The notes: generated by a model from the letters alone, not told the origin. 64,000 nt of DNA from Aphrocallistes beatrix (GCA_963281255.1 OY725499.1:62001-126000); one strand, 5' to 3'. Shown: positions 10,401 to 22,965, numbered from the stretch's first letter. Numbers and translations: made by a program.

Positions 10401-12809
10401 TAAACATGACAAGTTGACGTTAGCATATGAGAGGAGGAATAGAATGGCGACAAGAGGCGCGATTGTGTTGAGTTTCCCTGCGAAAAGGACCAACTGCGCT
10501 ATGAACCAAGAGAGAAAAACCGCAGGAAGAGGGTTACCCCCTTTTGTAGCCCATTTAAACGGCTTCAAAAACACACCGAAAATCTCATCTTTAGCTACAG
10601 CCCAAAGAATGCGACTGGACCCGATGAAATTAGACAAACTAGCAGAGAGAGTAACCACGAGAATTCCAACAACGACAAGAGGTGGAAGGAAATTTATATG
10701 CACCATGTACGTGTAGTCATAATGGAGCAGTTGCCTTGTACAAGTGTAAGCAGTCAAGAATGCAACGATCAGATAGATTAGGAAGGTGAAACCGACCGCT
10801 TGGAGGGTTCCCCAGGGGATCGATTTACTCGGCTGCTTCAAATCCCCACTCATGTTAGCTCCGGCCATTATCCCGGTGCACCCGTTGAAGAGAATCGCGA
10901 AAATAGTCGCAAAGGTCTGTGCAGTTCCGGTTGTTATATCAGTAGTGTAGTGTGCGAAAAAATTTTGCTGCATGAGTTCGTTTGAAAAACCGAAAAATGA
11001 TAGTGTCAAGTTCTCCATGCCAGCATATGGTAAGTGAATGTCATAATTCTGAGGTGGATGCCAAAAGCTGATAATAACCGCAACCAACGAACTCATGACG
11101 ATTACGAAAATAATTAAAGTGGTTTTCGCAAACATTCCAGCGCCCACAATACAGACTATAAGCCCGAAGAAGAGAGTGACGGTTCCGTATAAATAGTCCA
11201 GGACATAGCTGGTTGGGAGAGGATGGGCAAGAGAGTCGGCAAAAGTTCCCGACGCACCGAAGTTGCTGATTAGCACTTCTTTAAGTCCGATCACGTAGAG
11301 AGCACAGCCGAATACGTTAGCGATGTAGAAGAGTAGACCTATCGCTCCTCCCAATTCTGGACCTAGTTGAGGGAGACAGCTGTTGAAAGTTTATTATTAC
11401 AGTCACATGGCCGGCGCCATGTTTTATCGGCAGTGGGTGTCCTAAGAGGGATTTGCCTGAAAGTCGGTGTCCATTTATGGAGGGATACATATTGTACAAT
11501 ATGATAAAACAGGACGCAGTGGGTGTCTGGACACCCAGGACACCCCAGGTGGCGCCAGCCCTGAGTCAGGGTCGCTTATTATGAACATTCGTTTATTATG
11601 AACTAACCTCCTGATCCCAATTTCATTTTTTAGATAGGATTTGTATTGAATCAAGTTCGCTTAATATGAAGTACAGTCAGGGTCGCTTATTGTGAACCAC
11701 CAGGGGACCAAAAATCTGTTCATAATAGAGATACTTCATATTAAGCGAACTTGATTCAATACAAATCCTATCTAAAAAATGAAATTGGGACCAGGAGGTT
11801 AGTCATAATAAACGAATGTTCATATTAAGCAACCCTGACTGTATCTCTATTATGAACAGATTTTTGGTCTCCTGGTGGTCCACAATAAGCGATCCTGACT
11901 GTACAAATAATTCATTTACATTTTCAACATTTTATAATTCGACTCTATTTCAGTACAAGCGACTTTATAACATGAACTATTCTTATGAGTAAATTGGATC
12001 TTAGAAGTCGAATATTAACCCGCCAAGATCTCTCATCAAAATTTCTACGTCATAGTCCAAGTGGGGCCCAAATGGACCCCAGAGATTTTCAATGTCATCA
12101 TAGTCGCAGTGGGGTACAAATGGACCCCAATAAATATATATATATATGACGTCCTGGTCGCAGTGGGGTCTAAATAGACCCCAAAAATTGTATGTCGTGC
12201 TAGTCTTAGTGGGGTCTTTTTGGACCCTAGGGTGTCATTGGTGGTTTTAATGTACTAGAGAGTCAATTTCTAGCTTAGAAGCAAGGCTATATGTTTTAAA
12301 TCGCGTTTTTCACACCTACCTAACGCCCTGCTGATCATGTAGTAGGCTCCTCCCGCTTTAATCACTTCGTTCGTAGATATCGCACTCAAACTGAGCACAG
12401 TGAGTGCTGTGACGAGATAAGCCAGGATTAACATAGCGATAGTCTGTAGCAACCCGGCCTGGCCTACTATCATCCCGATTCTGAGGAAAAGAATGACAGA
12501 AAACATGCTTAAAATGCATGGAACAATGACTCCAACAAAAGTCGATAGTTTTGTTGGTCCGGCTTTAAAGAGTTTTCTATACACCCAAACTGTCCAACCC
12601 CAACAGGTTCGCGACCCAGGTCTCTCCTCTGCATCCTCTCCCTTCACGACTTCTTCCGGTTCCAGGACTGTACTCGTGACGAGAGAATTCTCCAGGCAGG
12701 TCGCATCCTCACTTTTGCCTCGGAAATATGAATAGTTCGTTTGGGATACGTTGATGTGTGGGGCCTCCATTAGTGGCTGATTTTCCAGGTTGTGTTTTTC
12801 CGCTGTCAT
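7452..12809 (-). CDS. SLC12A9: SLC12A9-type cation-chloride cotransporter family protein
   Basis: Five exons joined by GT-AG sites with consistent phases: 12320-12809, 10176-11362, 9474-9785, 8471-8734 and 7452-8024. Together they make 2826 nt, 941 aa (human protein about 914). Membrane part: the first helices ([21 protein letters not shown]) are in exon 1 and the rest of the APC-type transport domain is in exon 2. That exon includes the family-typical [20 protein letters not shown] and [16 protein letters not shown] (first letters approximate). The long cytosolic C-terminal domain carries [20 protein letters not shown] and [16 protein letters not shown], diagnostic of SLC12A9 rather than NKCC or KCC. 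The transported substrate of SLC12A9 is not well established; related family members move Cl- with Na+ or K+. The ATG is one base after an acceptor (tatttctag). Introns carry family A and B elements. Confidence 0.95.
9089..9382. repeat. MITE-like element, family B, with internal insertion
   Basis: Ends CGACTCCGCTTAATAGGG and the inverse AAGCGGACTCGACTGTA. This copy carries about 110 bp extra in the middle, containing repeated ctttcactttcaatt-type phrases. It lies in an SLC12A9 intron. Other copies are at 31315-31490, 32840-33002, 40283-40459, 47615-47787 and 48242-48415. Confidence 0.8.
11565..11903. repeat. Family A element inserted into another family A element
   Basis: An inner full copy (11672-11843) is bounded by TA. 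It interrupts an outer copy in the opposite orientation (11565-11671 plus 11844-11903). All four expected ends (CAGTCAGGGTCGCTTATT and ATCCTGACTG types) are visible. The element lies in the first coding intron of SLC12A9. Confidence 0.85.
12045..12240. repeat. Degenerate tandem repeat with GTGGGG...GGACCCC units
   Basis: Four units of about 58-60 bp. Each contains a CAGTGGGGTCTAAATGGACC-like hairpin core, in which a GGGG run pairs with a CCCC run. One unit is interrupted by a TA run near 12137. The array lies in an SLC12A9 intron. Confidence 0.75.
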
Positions 12810-15455
12810 TCTAGAAATATCAGAAAATAATTACGCGATCCCTAGGACGGGTGAGAGAGAAATTCACAAGATTCAAATAAAACATTGCTGTGTAGTGCCT
12901 TTTAAAGATTTCCAAAATATCTATTCAAACTATTTCTGTTCAATTTCATGGTTAAAATTTATAATAAATTCTCCTAATAATTTGCTCAGCTATGAAACGA
13001 GATAACTAGTTCAACGCTAAATTATTCAAGCCTGCTAATTTTCAAATCTACTTGATAGTGGACTGCAATAGCAATATAACATCAAACAGATAGAGCCTAC
13101 GTGTAGGTTATGATGGCAAGCAATTGAGTGGAAAGGATTCAGCCATTCTAATGCTTCTATCCTTATATCCGAGTGAATTGCTTCATCTCTTCACTCGACT
13201 GATACTTTAAAAGCAAAGTGAAGAGAGCCAAAATTGCTGGAAAGATTACTTTGTATGTTACCATTACGTTATGAATACATCTAAAGACGTAATTATTGGA
13301 ATTCATAAACTGTAAAGGCCTGAAGACCAACTATTTAGTTAATGCTTTCAATTTCCTATCTATCTAATGTACATATCTCCATATTTAGTTGTATCTCAAC
13401 AAAAATCCCACTAATCTAGATACACTTTTATATCCCAACAAGAGCACCGAACTTTGGGAATTATTAGCCGATTGATGGGGTTTCTAGGAGAAGAATATAT
13501 TTTGAATTTTGATCAGAAAACGAATGTAGAACTTAGATCAGAAAGGTGGAGTTTCTATACAATTCCAAATTTAGACCAGAGTCCTACATTTATTTTCTGA
13601 TCAAAATTCTACATAAATTCTGATCAAAATATACAATCTCCTCTAAGGCCATAAGGGCTCACAAATATTTTGTATTGTGTATATGCACCATTTTCGAATC
13701 CAAGGGGGCGGGGTCCTGGATTCGAAAATGGTGACTGTCTGTTGATTCCCAAAAGTTATCTAATTTCTCTTTAGCTACAATGTTATTGTAATGTTATTTA
13801 TTGATTTATGGATATGAAATGTATGAACTTGATATCAAGGAGGGAATCCTGCTTCTATCCATTTATCCTAAGGACATAAATACGTATATAGACATCACAA
13901 TTAATTATTAACAGAATATTGCATGAAAAAGACTTCACTTGGTTAGGGTAATTGGATATTGACAAAAGGACATCAGGAGAAGGAGGAAAACATCTATAGT
14001 TTAGACTGGTTGCTTACTACGTTAATACTCTTGTGCAGTTTAGTTGTGTTTCCAACAAAAGCAAAATTGTACACATAGTTTAGTGTATATTTATGACGCC
14101 AATATAACATGGAAGTCATTGCTAAGATAAAGTTACCAATTTGCTCAATGCTAGCTAAATTGCTGCAACTTATCTATGTAAGAGATTTATTAAGAAAATC
14201 ACAAATACTCCCCTGATTTGTTGTAAAAACGGGAGTATTTATAATATTTCTATTCTGGAAAGCACTTTTTTGATACAGTACACCCTCGCTAGTCCGAACC
14301 TCGCCAATCCGAACCCTCGTTAATCCGAACACTTCATTCTTAAAATCCGAACACCCAAAATATAATTTTTTTCGCCTCTATGCTTTGAATAAACGTTTAT
14401 AAACTTAAATTTATCATTAAGATTGAGAAACCTCGTTAAACAAGCAATCATAGCGAAATAATATCCTTAATATTCTAACAATACAAATTTATTATAATTA
14501 ATGCCCTATTGAATTAGTGTTATTTCACTAATCCGAACGATTTTTTCGAACATTGGAACAGAGCTGTTCGTATTAGCGAGGGTGTACTGTACCGGCATAC
14601 AGGATTGTGCAATAGAGTTTTTCATGTGAGAGTCACAGAAATCTATTTCTAACACTGTGGGGCTTGCAGGTGTTGATTTAACATTCTATTTGTATTTCAT
14701 ATACACGTACATTCACCTCTTAGAAATTCGATGACTCTATGAATAATTGAATTCAAATAGAGAGATACCATTTCGACAATTAACAAAGTTGCAATTGGCT
14801 AAATGATATCTATTCACTAGAACATAACCTCGACTGCAACTTAGATGATACTCGTGAATAAGGACTTGTTAGCTTGTAATTGGATAATCGGAGCTATCTC
14901 TGGGGACAGTTGGGAGCATCCATACCAGTCTGATAAGTAGAATTGTAATTCAGTAAATATGTACTGTTATATGGTTTAAAACATTATTCTCATTGAACCA
15001 TGTTAAACTGTATAATACATATTAATTCAGTCTACGAACTTGAGGAGAGCAACATGTACAGACAATACAATGTATAATTCAGGAATGGAATACTCAAAAG
15101 TTCTGATCTATTTATACCCAATGAATCTACTAGTTAAATACCCCGAGTTTGGATTCTGTACGCATATATCTCGCGCACTTTAGATAGTTAATACCACCTG
15201 TCTATAAGCACAGGTGTTGCCACTTTGAAAGGAACAGGTGTCATTCATTGAGTATAATGGAATTTAAATAAGAATAAATTAAGCAAAAGGCTACAGGCGC
15301 AGAATAAAGTACAGAATATATAAATATACAGTCAAATGCATATGTGCGCTTAGCAGTTTGTACATTGAATATGTACAGAACATTGCAATAAATAATATAA
15401 AATTTTTTTTGAAATAAGTTAATTATCAATAACATTCCATTTATTCAAGTTCTGG
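12810..15455. other. Intergenic region, repeats only
   Basis: No supported gene. A weak inverted repeat at about 13490-13640 is built around ttttgatcagaaaa. A short palindrome at about 13680-13730 pairs accattttcgaatcc with ggattcgaaaatggt. A family C element is at 14274-14591. The remainder is plain AT-rich sequence. Confidence 0.6.
14274..14591. repeat. MITE-like element, family C
   Basis: Begins TACAGTACACCCTCGCTAGT and ends GCGAGGGTGTACTGTA. Internal sequence is close to the copies at 6592 and 20397, so these copies are fairly recent relatives. Confidence 0.85.
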
Positions 15456-18400
15456 TTATGCTTCTTCTTTTCTGTCTTCAAGTGAATGCTCGTACGTACG
15501 TTTCGGACGTGGGAGGGTACGACTCCCATTACTGTTCGGTGAGGGTGAAGGGTGTTTAGTGTGTTTAAAAACAGGTGCACAACTATCATCATACGAAGTG
15601 TATGAAGAGGTAGATGAAGAGGAGGAAGTATGGCGTCCAGGAGGCGTCAGTTTAGAATAAGATCGTCTATCTTTATCCTGCGGACGAGGGATAGAGGACA
15701 TGGGATTAGGGAGATTGTTATGAGAAACCAAACCGTGATTTGGGATGGAATTGGAGAGTCGAGAGTGGCTTTCAGATTTCTTTATATTATTATTATTCTC
15801 CTTTAATTCGAGTTGCTTTATAAGTGTATCTTTCTTCGAGTTGACTTCTTCCATTATTTTCATTTCAACTAGAGGGAGATTGTTGATATGTAAAATATCT
15901 TTGTGTATCTCGAAAATTCTTTTTAAATAAAAATGCAGGTCGACAGACCAAAAGTGCGCCTGCAATATTTTCCCTATGTACGTACGTCACACGCAGTCCT
16001 ATATAATATCTCCTAAAGTTGTACTAAAACCTACCCTTGAGACCAGAAATCTCTATTCTTAGCGCTTTAATGAGGTCATCGGCTATGGCAGAGGCTTCCA
16101 ATGATGCTTGATGTGCGTTGGAGTCCCCATTAGTCCCATTTCGATATTGTTCCAATTCCCGTTTTAGAGAATCGACCTGAAGTGCTTTAGACTCTAACTT
16201 ACTGAGCCGTTCTATTTCTCGATTCTTCTGCTCTATTGTTGTAGTCAAACTTTCTTTCGTTCGGATATATTTCTCTCTCTGCATTTTCAATTCTTTATCA
16301 AGGTTGCTGTAATGCGATATCTACATATAAAAGTTAAAGAGTAGGTAAGCAGTATCATAAAATAACAGGTGTTTTTTTATTCCAGGTGTCAACACTTGTC
16401 TGAACTATGATGCTGCTTTTGATATGCATACGGAATATCAAGTAATATTAAGTAATATTAATATTAATTTAGTATATATTAGTTGCAAAACCTGTCCAGT
16501 TAGATCTTTGAAAGCTTCGGTCAGATCTTTTTCAGTATCTTCGGCTTTTCTCTTTTCATCAATCGCTTTCTCTCGCTGACATATAAGACGATCTACATCG
16601 TTTCTACTTTTCTGATAATCAACTTTTAGCTTCTCATTACGTATCTGAAATGCATCTACCTGCTCCAAAGCTTCTTGTAAATCCTGGTAAAGGAACTATG
16701 GTAATCATTTCGGTGTGTCTAAACATCATTGCATCATATACAAATTTGATTACAATTTGATAAGATCTTGAAAATTCATTTTACACAATTATGCTTACAT
16801 AGCCACTTACATATGAACGCTATTAAACCATTGTTGTAATTTATTAGGACAATATTGATTACAGACATATACTACATATGTAAATTGAACAAGTTAACCC
16901 CAAATTAAATGACAAATGGTTACAACTGCTAGGGTTAGAAAAATAACTTGAATTTTAATGCATACAAGCTTATGTAACCATTTTCATTGAACGTATGAAA
17001 TTCCATTCATATTACGTGAAACAATCAAACACATTTTTAAAATAATCAAAAAATTCCCAAAAGGAAAAAAACTAGTAAAAGGATTGTAAATATTTTACAA
17101 TAGACCTTTCCCCTTAGATATGGACACGAGAACTCACATTTTTTGCGATACTCAATTCAATTTCCAAATTCATGATTCTATCATTCGAATCAACCGTGAT
17201 TGGTTGTTCCGGGCTGCACCACTGAGAGAAAAGCGATTCTGTATTCAGTAATTCTTTCTGTAATTTCTTGAACTTTTTCTCTAAAATGCTATATCTGTTT
17301 TGCAACAATACCACCTGCTCTTCGGTATCTATATTCCCGGCTGCGGGAGGTTGCTGTATTTCCTCCAGCTGTTTGCGTAGATTCATTATTTCCATAGAAC
17401 AAGTATTGAGCTAAAAAGATAATTGGATAGCATTTAGTACGCACTGGATGTGGTGGCTAGACTCGATAATTTAAAGCCACCGCATCATAAACCTCCAAAT
17501 CACAGCAATGCTAAAGAATGACATTGCATGCCATTTAGATTTACTGAACCATCTTTATATTCAAGTCAAAGGAAAATCTAATTGAAACACTCAAATGTCA
17601 ATTATATTTTATTAGGACAAAAAATTGCTCTACAAACTTACTCTATCCTCTCGTTCCGAAATAGCCATTTCCATATGTTCAATGTCCTTGCTATGCTCCA
17701 TTCTTATTGTCTCTCTCTCTGCCACTAACACATTTTCTATTTCATCCCTGTTCTTGTTTGCATTATCTAACTCTTGATTAAGATCTCGATTTCTTTGTTC
17801 CAATTGCTGTATTCGATTCTCACGAGTTGTTACTATTTCCTTCAGCTGACGGCTAGAGGTAAATCAAATATTCAAATTTAATATTTCCAAAATTTACCTG
17901 CTAGAGTGCTAGTATATGTACAAATAAGAGAACGAAATGGACCAGGGGTCTTATTCACTAAAATTCTTAAGAATCGCGAATAAATTTTTAGAATCCGTTA
18001 AGAATTCTTAATCCTGAAATTCTTAACAAATTTAGACAAATTCTGATAATTTGGGCAAAATCTAAGAAAAATTCTAGAATCTGACTTAAGAATTTTAGTG
18101 AATAAGGCTCTCAATACCCATGGGGGATCATACCCAATAGTCGATGGCATTCGTACCAGCTAAATATTGTTATGTATTTTGTTCTTTAGCAAATCAGGAA
18201 CATATAAATCAGGATGCGGATTACCATTCTTATTGGATCTCGTAAGATATAAGAAGGGTCGAGATCAATAACCTCGACCCTTCTTATATCTTACGAGATC
18301 CAATAAGAATGGTAATCCGCATCCTGATTTATATGTTCCTGATTTGCTAAAGAACAAAATACATAACAATATTTAGCTGGTACGAATGCCATCGACAATT

Positions 18401-21362
18401 GGGTATGATCCCCCGACTAGAATAAGCCAAACCCTGTGAGTTACATTTACAAGTACATACCGTTGATCTTTCAGACGTTTGAGTTTATCTTCATAGTCAA
18501 TGGAAGGTGATGGGGTTGGAGATAGTGTATTATTGCTATTAGGCCGCCCAGGTGAAACTGGTATTACTGGAAATGGAGCATCTAGATTTTTCAGTGAGTC
18601 AATACTTTCCTGGCTAGATTTAGAGGGTGATATAGTGGGTAATTTTGGCTGCTGAAGACCTTCTTCATGACACCGCTGCAGCTCAACTTCCAACTCTCTG
18701 ACTCTGCGAGTCTAAATAGATAAAAATCATAATTTAATAAAAATCGACAAAAATTTGTCATAATTATGAAGAATTGAAAAGCAATCATCTTCAAGTTTGG
18801 TGAAAACGATCTTTATATCCATAAAGTGAACAACCTTGATTATGCGAATGTATATGAATAGGCAATGACACCTGTTCAATGAATTAACACAGGTGACGCA
18901 GCTAAAGGTTAAATGCTATAATTCAAAAGATTTGTAGTACAGTAGAACTCGGCTAGTACGTACTCGGGAAACAACGTACTTCGGCTTAGTACGTACTCAT
19001 TTCTGTGAACCAGAATTAATTTATTATATAGATTCTTATGTAATATCAACTCGGTTAGTACGTACTTACGGATAGTACGCCCGCTTCCCGGAGGGGTACG
19101 TACTAACCAAGTTCTACTGTATTTAACAGAAAGTGTTAGAATCCTGTCTAGAATATGAAGTTTAAAATATAACTTTTAAAGCAGTGCGAATAAAATTACC
19201 AGTTCGTGTTCTTTATTAGAAATCACTCGAGGTGGTAAAATTGGGTTGAATGAGCTACCATGCTTTTCTCCCAGCTTGCTGACAATCTCAAGTTGCCTCT
19301 CCAATACTTCTTTCTCATTCTGGTACATCATTATTTTACTGCGGAGCATGCTGACTTCGCTATCTCTGTCATGAGCGTATTGTTCCATTGCCCTGAATCG
19401 TCTGTACTCTTCGGCAGAATCATGTTTCGCAAATTCGCTCATATTCTTTAAGACCTAAATATCAGAATTACTAAAATACTTCAAAAAATCCATAGAATAA
19501 GACATTGAGGTATATAATTTTTTTATAAATTTTTAAAATCGCCAGTATATAAATTCCGGGATATAAGAAGGTATATAAATTTTTTAAATCGCCTTGTACG
19601 ATACCTTATCATGGCTATAATGCAACTCTTTGATGGTGTTAGCCTTTTCTAAATCAGCTCTTCGGATTACAGAAATTCGCTCTTGCAAACTTTCCTTCTC
19701 CTTACTCAGTATAGCTATCTCTTTAGTTAAACTATCTTCACGAATTCGAGAATCTTCTATGTTGTTAGTAAGAACACTTCGATACCTCTCTTCTGTGTTT
19801 GCTTTCGCTACGCGAATAGCATTTTCCTTTTCGAAATCTGTAAAAAAAGGAAAAATAAATCAAAATCAAAATGTTCGATGCCAAAATGTCTGAGAAATAT
19901 ATCGTCAAATATCAATTTTGCAACGTATAGGTGTTAAATTATATTTCAATAAGAGTTTGGCCAGCAAATTTACCACTAAATGTAAATAATTGTATTATGA
20001 TAATTCTCGGCTAATTTAATCAATTCAATTTTTGAATACCACAGTCTCATACATATTTAATTGTGCAGCGATAGCGAATACCTTTATAAGCCGCAGGATA
20101 AAGATGTAATTTTGAGAAAAATGTTTAATTGATAAATCAAAACTGATAAGTTATGAAGCATCAGCAAGATAATGCTAAATCATAGGAAATGAGATTTAAC
20201 CGTGTCCTATCTAGTCTGACTAATCACATTTTTTGCATTCAAAATAAATTGTTCAAGAATACGTCAGTAGCACCTGGCCCAGAGTAAATGCCTACTTAAG
20301 ATCGACGTCAAATCGATTTGTATTGCAGCTATGATGATTTTGGTTTCTGAGGGGTCTCACAACATTTATGCTATTTCTAGACCAAATAAATCATTATACA
20401 GTATACCCTCGCTAATCCGAACACTTCATTCTAAAATCCGAACACCAAAAATATATATTTTTTCGCCTCTATGCTTTGAATAAACGTTTATAAACTTAAA
20501 TATATCAATAAGATTGAGACATAGCGAAATAATTTCCTTAATATTCTAACAGTACTAATTTATTGTAATTAATGCCCTATTGAATTAGTGTTATTTCACT
20601 AATCGGAACAAATTCACTAATCCGAACGATCTTTTCGAACATTGGAACAGAGCTGTTCGGATTAGCGAGGGTGTACTGTATTTCATTTCTAAAATCCACA
20701 TGCAACTTACTCATGTCGTCTCTCATTCGTCTTATTTCCCTTTCCTTTTCGACTAAGCGATTATGGATTTCTTTATCTTTAGCCAAGTGTATGCTGGTCT
20801 CTAGGGTGAGGTGCAATTCTTGCCTCTCCACTTCCCATTTCTTTTTGTTACCATCTCTTTCCACCTGCAGACAATTAAGAAAATATTTGTAAACGGATTT
20901 AACCATATATGATATAATTTCAGGAAAAATCGAAACCTGCATCAGGTAATACGAGTAAAATTGATAACACTTGTTAAATTATTTAAAGGGTAGCAGGTGT
21001 TCACACTTGTATGGAATGAGTAGTAGTTTGCAGGTGTTGCAACTGTATTTCAATGAATATTAAATTCCATTAGAAGATATTTGCAGGCATGTAAGTGCTT
21101 ATCAAATTCTTATAAAATGTTCAAATAATTATGTCTTCCATTAATTTCTCGAGCAAAATATAGCATTGCAGTATAAGGTAGTCGAGGAAACAACTTCAGA
21201 CAAGAAATAGTAATTTTGACTTACAGCTAGTGTCTGTTCCCATTCTTTAGTGAGACGGTTGATTGCCATTTTCTTTTCATGGCTAGCATCCATTAGTTTA
21301 CGGCGATTGACTTCGACTTCTTTCTGAAGCTTTAAAAACTTGCTTTCTGTCATTTGTGTCAT
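15456..21362 (-). CDS. Coiled-coil protein, unrecognised
   Basis: Ten exons with matching phases: 21225-21362, 20711-20864, 19605-19837, 19200-19454, 18461-18711, 17642-17852, 17138-17410, 16492-16683, 16035-16320 and 15456-15868. They total 2406 nt, about 801 aa. Nearly all of it is charged heptad coiled coil, for example WEVERQELHLTLETSIHLAK, ERYRSVLTNNIEDSRIRE and LEQRNRDLNQELDNANK. It is broken by a Pro/Ser-rich linker near the middle (PTISPSKSSQ...SPTPSPS). The tail is low-complexity Ser/Pro/Arg (RHTSSSSSTSSYTSYDD). The composition resembles centrosome, cilium or scaffold proteins, but I cannot assign a family. The first ATG used is 4 bases after an acceptor (taaatacag); further 5' coding exons cannot be excluded. 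Introns hold palindromes and families C and D. Confidence 0.75.
17945..18112. repeat. Fold-back element
   Basis: About 165 bp with inverted ends: cttattcactaaaattcttaag on the left and cttaagaattttagtgaataag on the right (20-base cores shared). Internal sub-repeats of attcttaa occur. It lies in an intron of the coiled-coil gene, directly beside the large palindrome. Confidence 0.8.
18121..18414. repeat. Near-perfect 290-bp palindrome
   Basis: Two arms of about 140 bp, reading from gggggatcataccca on the left and mirrored to tgggtatgatccccc on the right. Only one mismatch is visible between arms (gactatt against gacaatt). The centre is near 18268 with a few unpaired bases. It lies in an intron of the coiled-coil gene, so the pre-mRNA would carry a long hairpin. 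Confidence 0.92.
18938..19121. repeat. MITE-like element, family D
   Basis: TA-flanked, about 184 bp. Left end ACAGTAGAACTCGGCTAGTA, right end CTAACCAAGTTCTACTGTA. CTAGTACGTACT-type phrases occur internally. It is the only copy noticed in the window and lies in an intron. Confidence 0.8.
20397..20680. repeat. MITE-like element, family C
   Basis: Begins TACAGTATACCCTCGCTAAT and ends TTAGCGAGGGTGTACTGTA. It is shorter than its relatives by an internal deletion and has an extra 'cggaacaaattcactaat' duplication near the right end. It sits about 30 bases from the donor side of the exon ending at 20711. Confidence 0.85.
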
Positions 21363-22039
21363 TGTACTGTATTTAAAATTTTTGCTATCTGATTCAGTAA
21401 AACTAATGTTTGATAATTGCAAATTTTTTAAATACATTCAGAGAGCATTTGGCTTATATATAGATCTCTACGGACTGTTGCTAACTATTATTAGAAAAAG
21501 GGTCTTGTAAAGCTAGGTGCATTATTTCGAAAGTTGAAGTTTAAATTAATCGTGATTAAAAATATTTGTGATAATTATGAGATATATTGTCTTTACATCA
21601 AAAGTAGAAGAACCAAGTGAATAACTGAAATATCTATCTTCACATATAACTATTCTTCCAAAGTCATTTTCTACTTACTATTTGTAACCTAGCATATAAA
21701 GCCTACATTTACTCACAGCAGAAACAAAGGATATAATATTCTACCTCGTAGCGTCAGGAAATTATTTATAAAATTATCCCTAACTAAATGCTACGCATTC
21801 AACAACTCGGCAATTTTGCGAAGAAATAATTAACTAAACTAATAACTAGAAATTTCTCGACACTATTTTGATTGAAATACCTTAGAATGCCAAGCACATT
21901 TCAAGGTATAAAATTGGACATTCAGGATAATCACATATATGACTCAATATTATAAATTTATAATGATAACTCCGTTTATCGGGACACCCGGCAAATGCCC
22001 GGTGGGGCAGTACAAACGGTATACACCTGTATGAAAGAA

Positions 22040-22965
22040 TTGATGCCATTTCGCCTACTAATAGTATAATAGTGCCATTTCGCCTACTCAATGGAATGCA
22101 TTGTTTAACACACATTTTTATGTTTTCAATAATTACAAGCGCGCTTCGCTTGCTTGCGCTGCGCGGCTGGCGGACACTTTGTGTCCGCCGGAGGCTCCCT
22201 TCGGTCGCCTGGAGGTGACATTGGTTAATTAAACGGGATATATCATCTCTAAATATGTCCATCTTAGTTTTAAAATCGATATCTCGAAAAAACACCAAAT
22301 TTGTCAATTTTTAAAATCTTGATGAGTAATGATGATGTCATAGCAAAGTGATGAGTCATCATTTTTTAATGATAGTTGCATCATATGTGAGACGTGTTAA
22401 TATACAGATTCTATCAAAATTTCAGCCTTATATCTCCTATAATGGCTGAGTTATGCCCGAATAACTGTATTGCTTAACTTTTAAAAATGTGACAATGACG
22501 TCATAATTCCATGATGAGTCGACATTTTGCTCTGAGCTCAGAACTTACTGGAGCCATAGCCAAAAATCAGCTTTTTACGCTTGGCAGTTTCTTCAATCAA
22601 TTCGTTACAGATATATATATATATATATACACAAACAAACAAACAATAATCGAGTTTTAATAGTAAGGATTTAAATGCCTTAAATCACTTTCAATTTCAC
22701 TTTGTTCTTACACTGATTCTAACAGAAAATACCTCGTTTCGCTCTCATTTGGCACCATTTCAATCTCAAAATGTCACTGGACCCTCCCACAGCGAAGAGA
22801 AATGCATAAACATGTCAAATAACCCATTTCATTGAGCAGGCAAAACCATACAAACACATAAAACATAACAATGCGTGTTAAACAATGCATTCCATTGAGT
22901 AGGCGAAATGGCACTATTATACTATTAGTAGGCGAAATGGGAGTAGGCGAAATGGCACTAACCCG
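22040..22965. repeat. Inverted-repeat element split by a second repeat
   Basis: The left arm (about 22043-22125) carries gccatttcgcctactaatag and tcaatggaatgcattgttta. The right arm (about 22855-22962) carries the inverse order. A family I repeat (22126-22673) lies between them. The parts are non-coding. Confidence 0.75.
22126..22673. repeat. Interspersed repeat, family I
   Basis: About 550 bp, also at 51207-51780 in the same orientation with only scattered differences. The 5' part has a GC-rich run containing gctggcggacactttgtgtc, which folds with ggacacaaagtgtccgcc-type complement. The 3' end is a TA microsatellite followed by ttttaatagtaaggattta. No coding frame was recognised and the class is unknown. 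Confidence 0.8.

Noticed and set aside
10264-10985. Plus-strand frames within the SLC12A9 main exon
   Set aside because: They are the complement of a strongly conserved transporter exon; no domain or start context of their own.
21882-22307. 141-aa frame on the minus strand, considered as a 5' exon of the coiled-coil gene
   Set aside because: It is translated from the split inverted-repeat element and the GC-rich head of the family I repeat.
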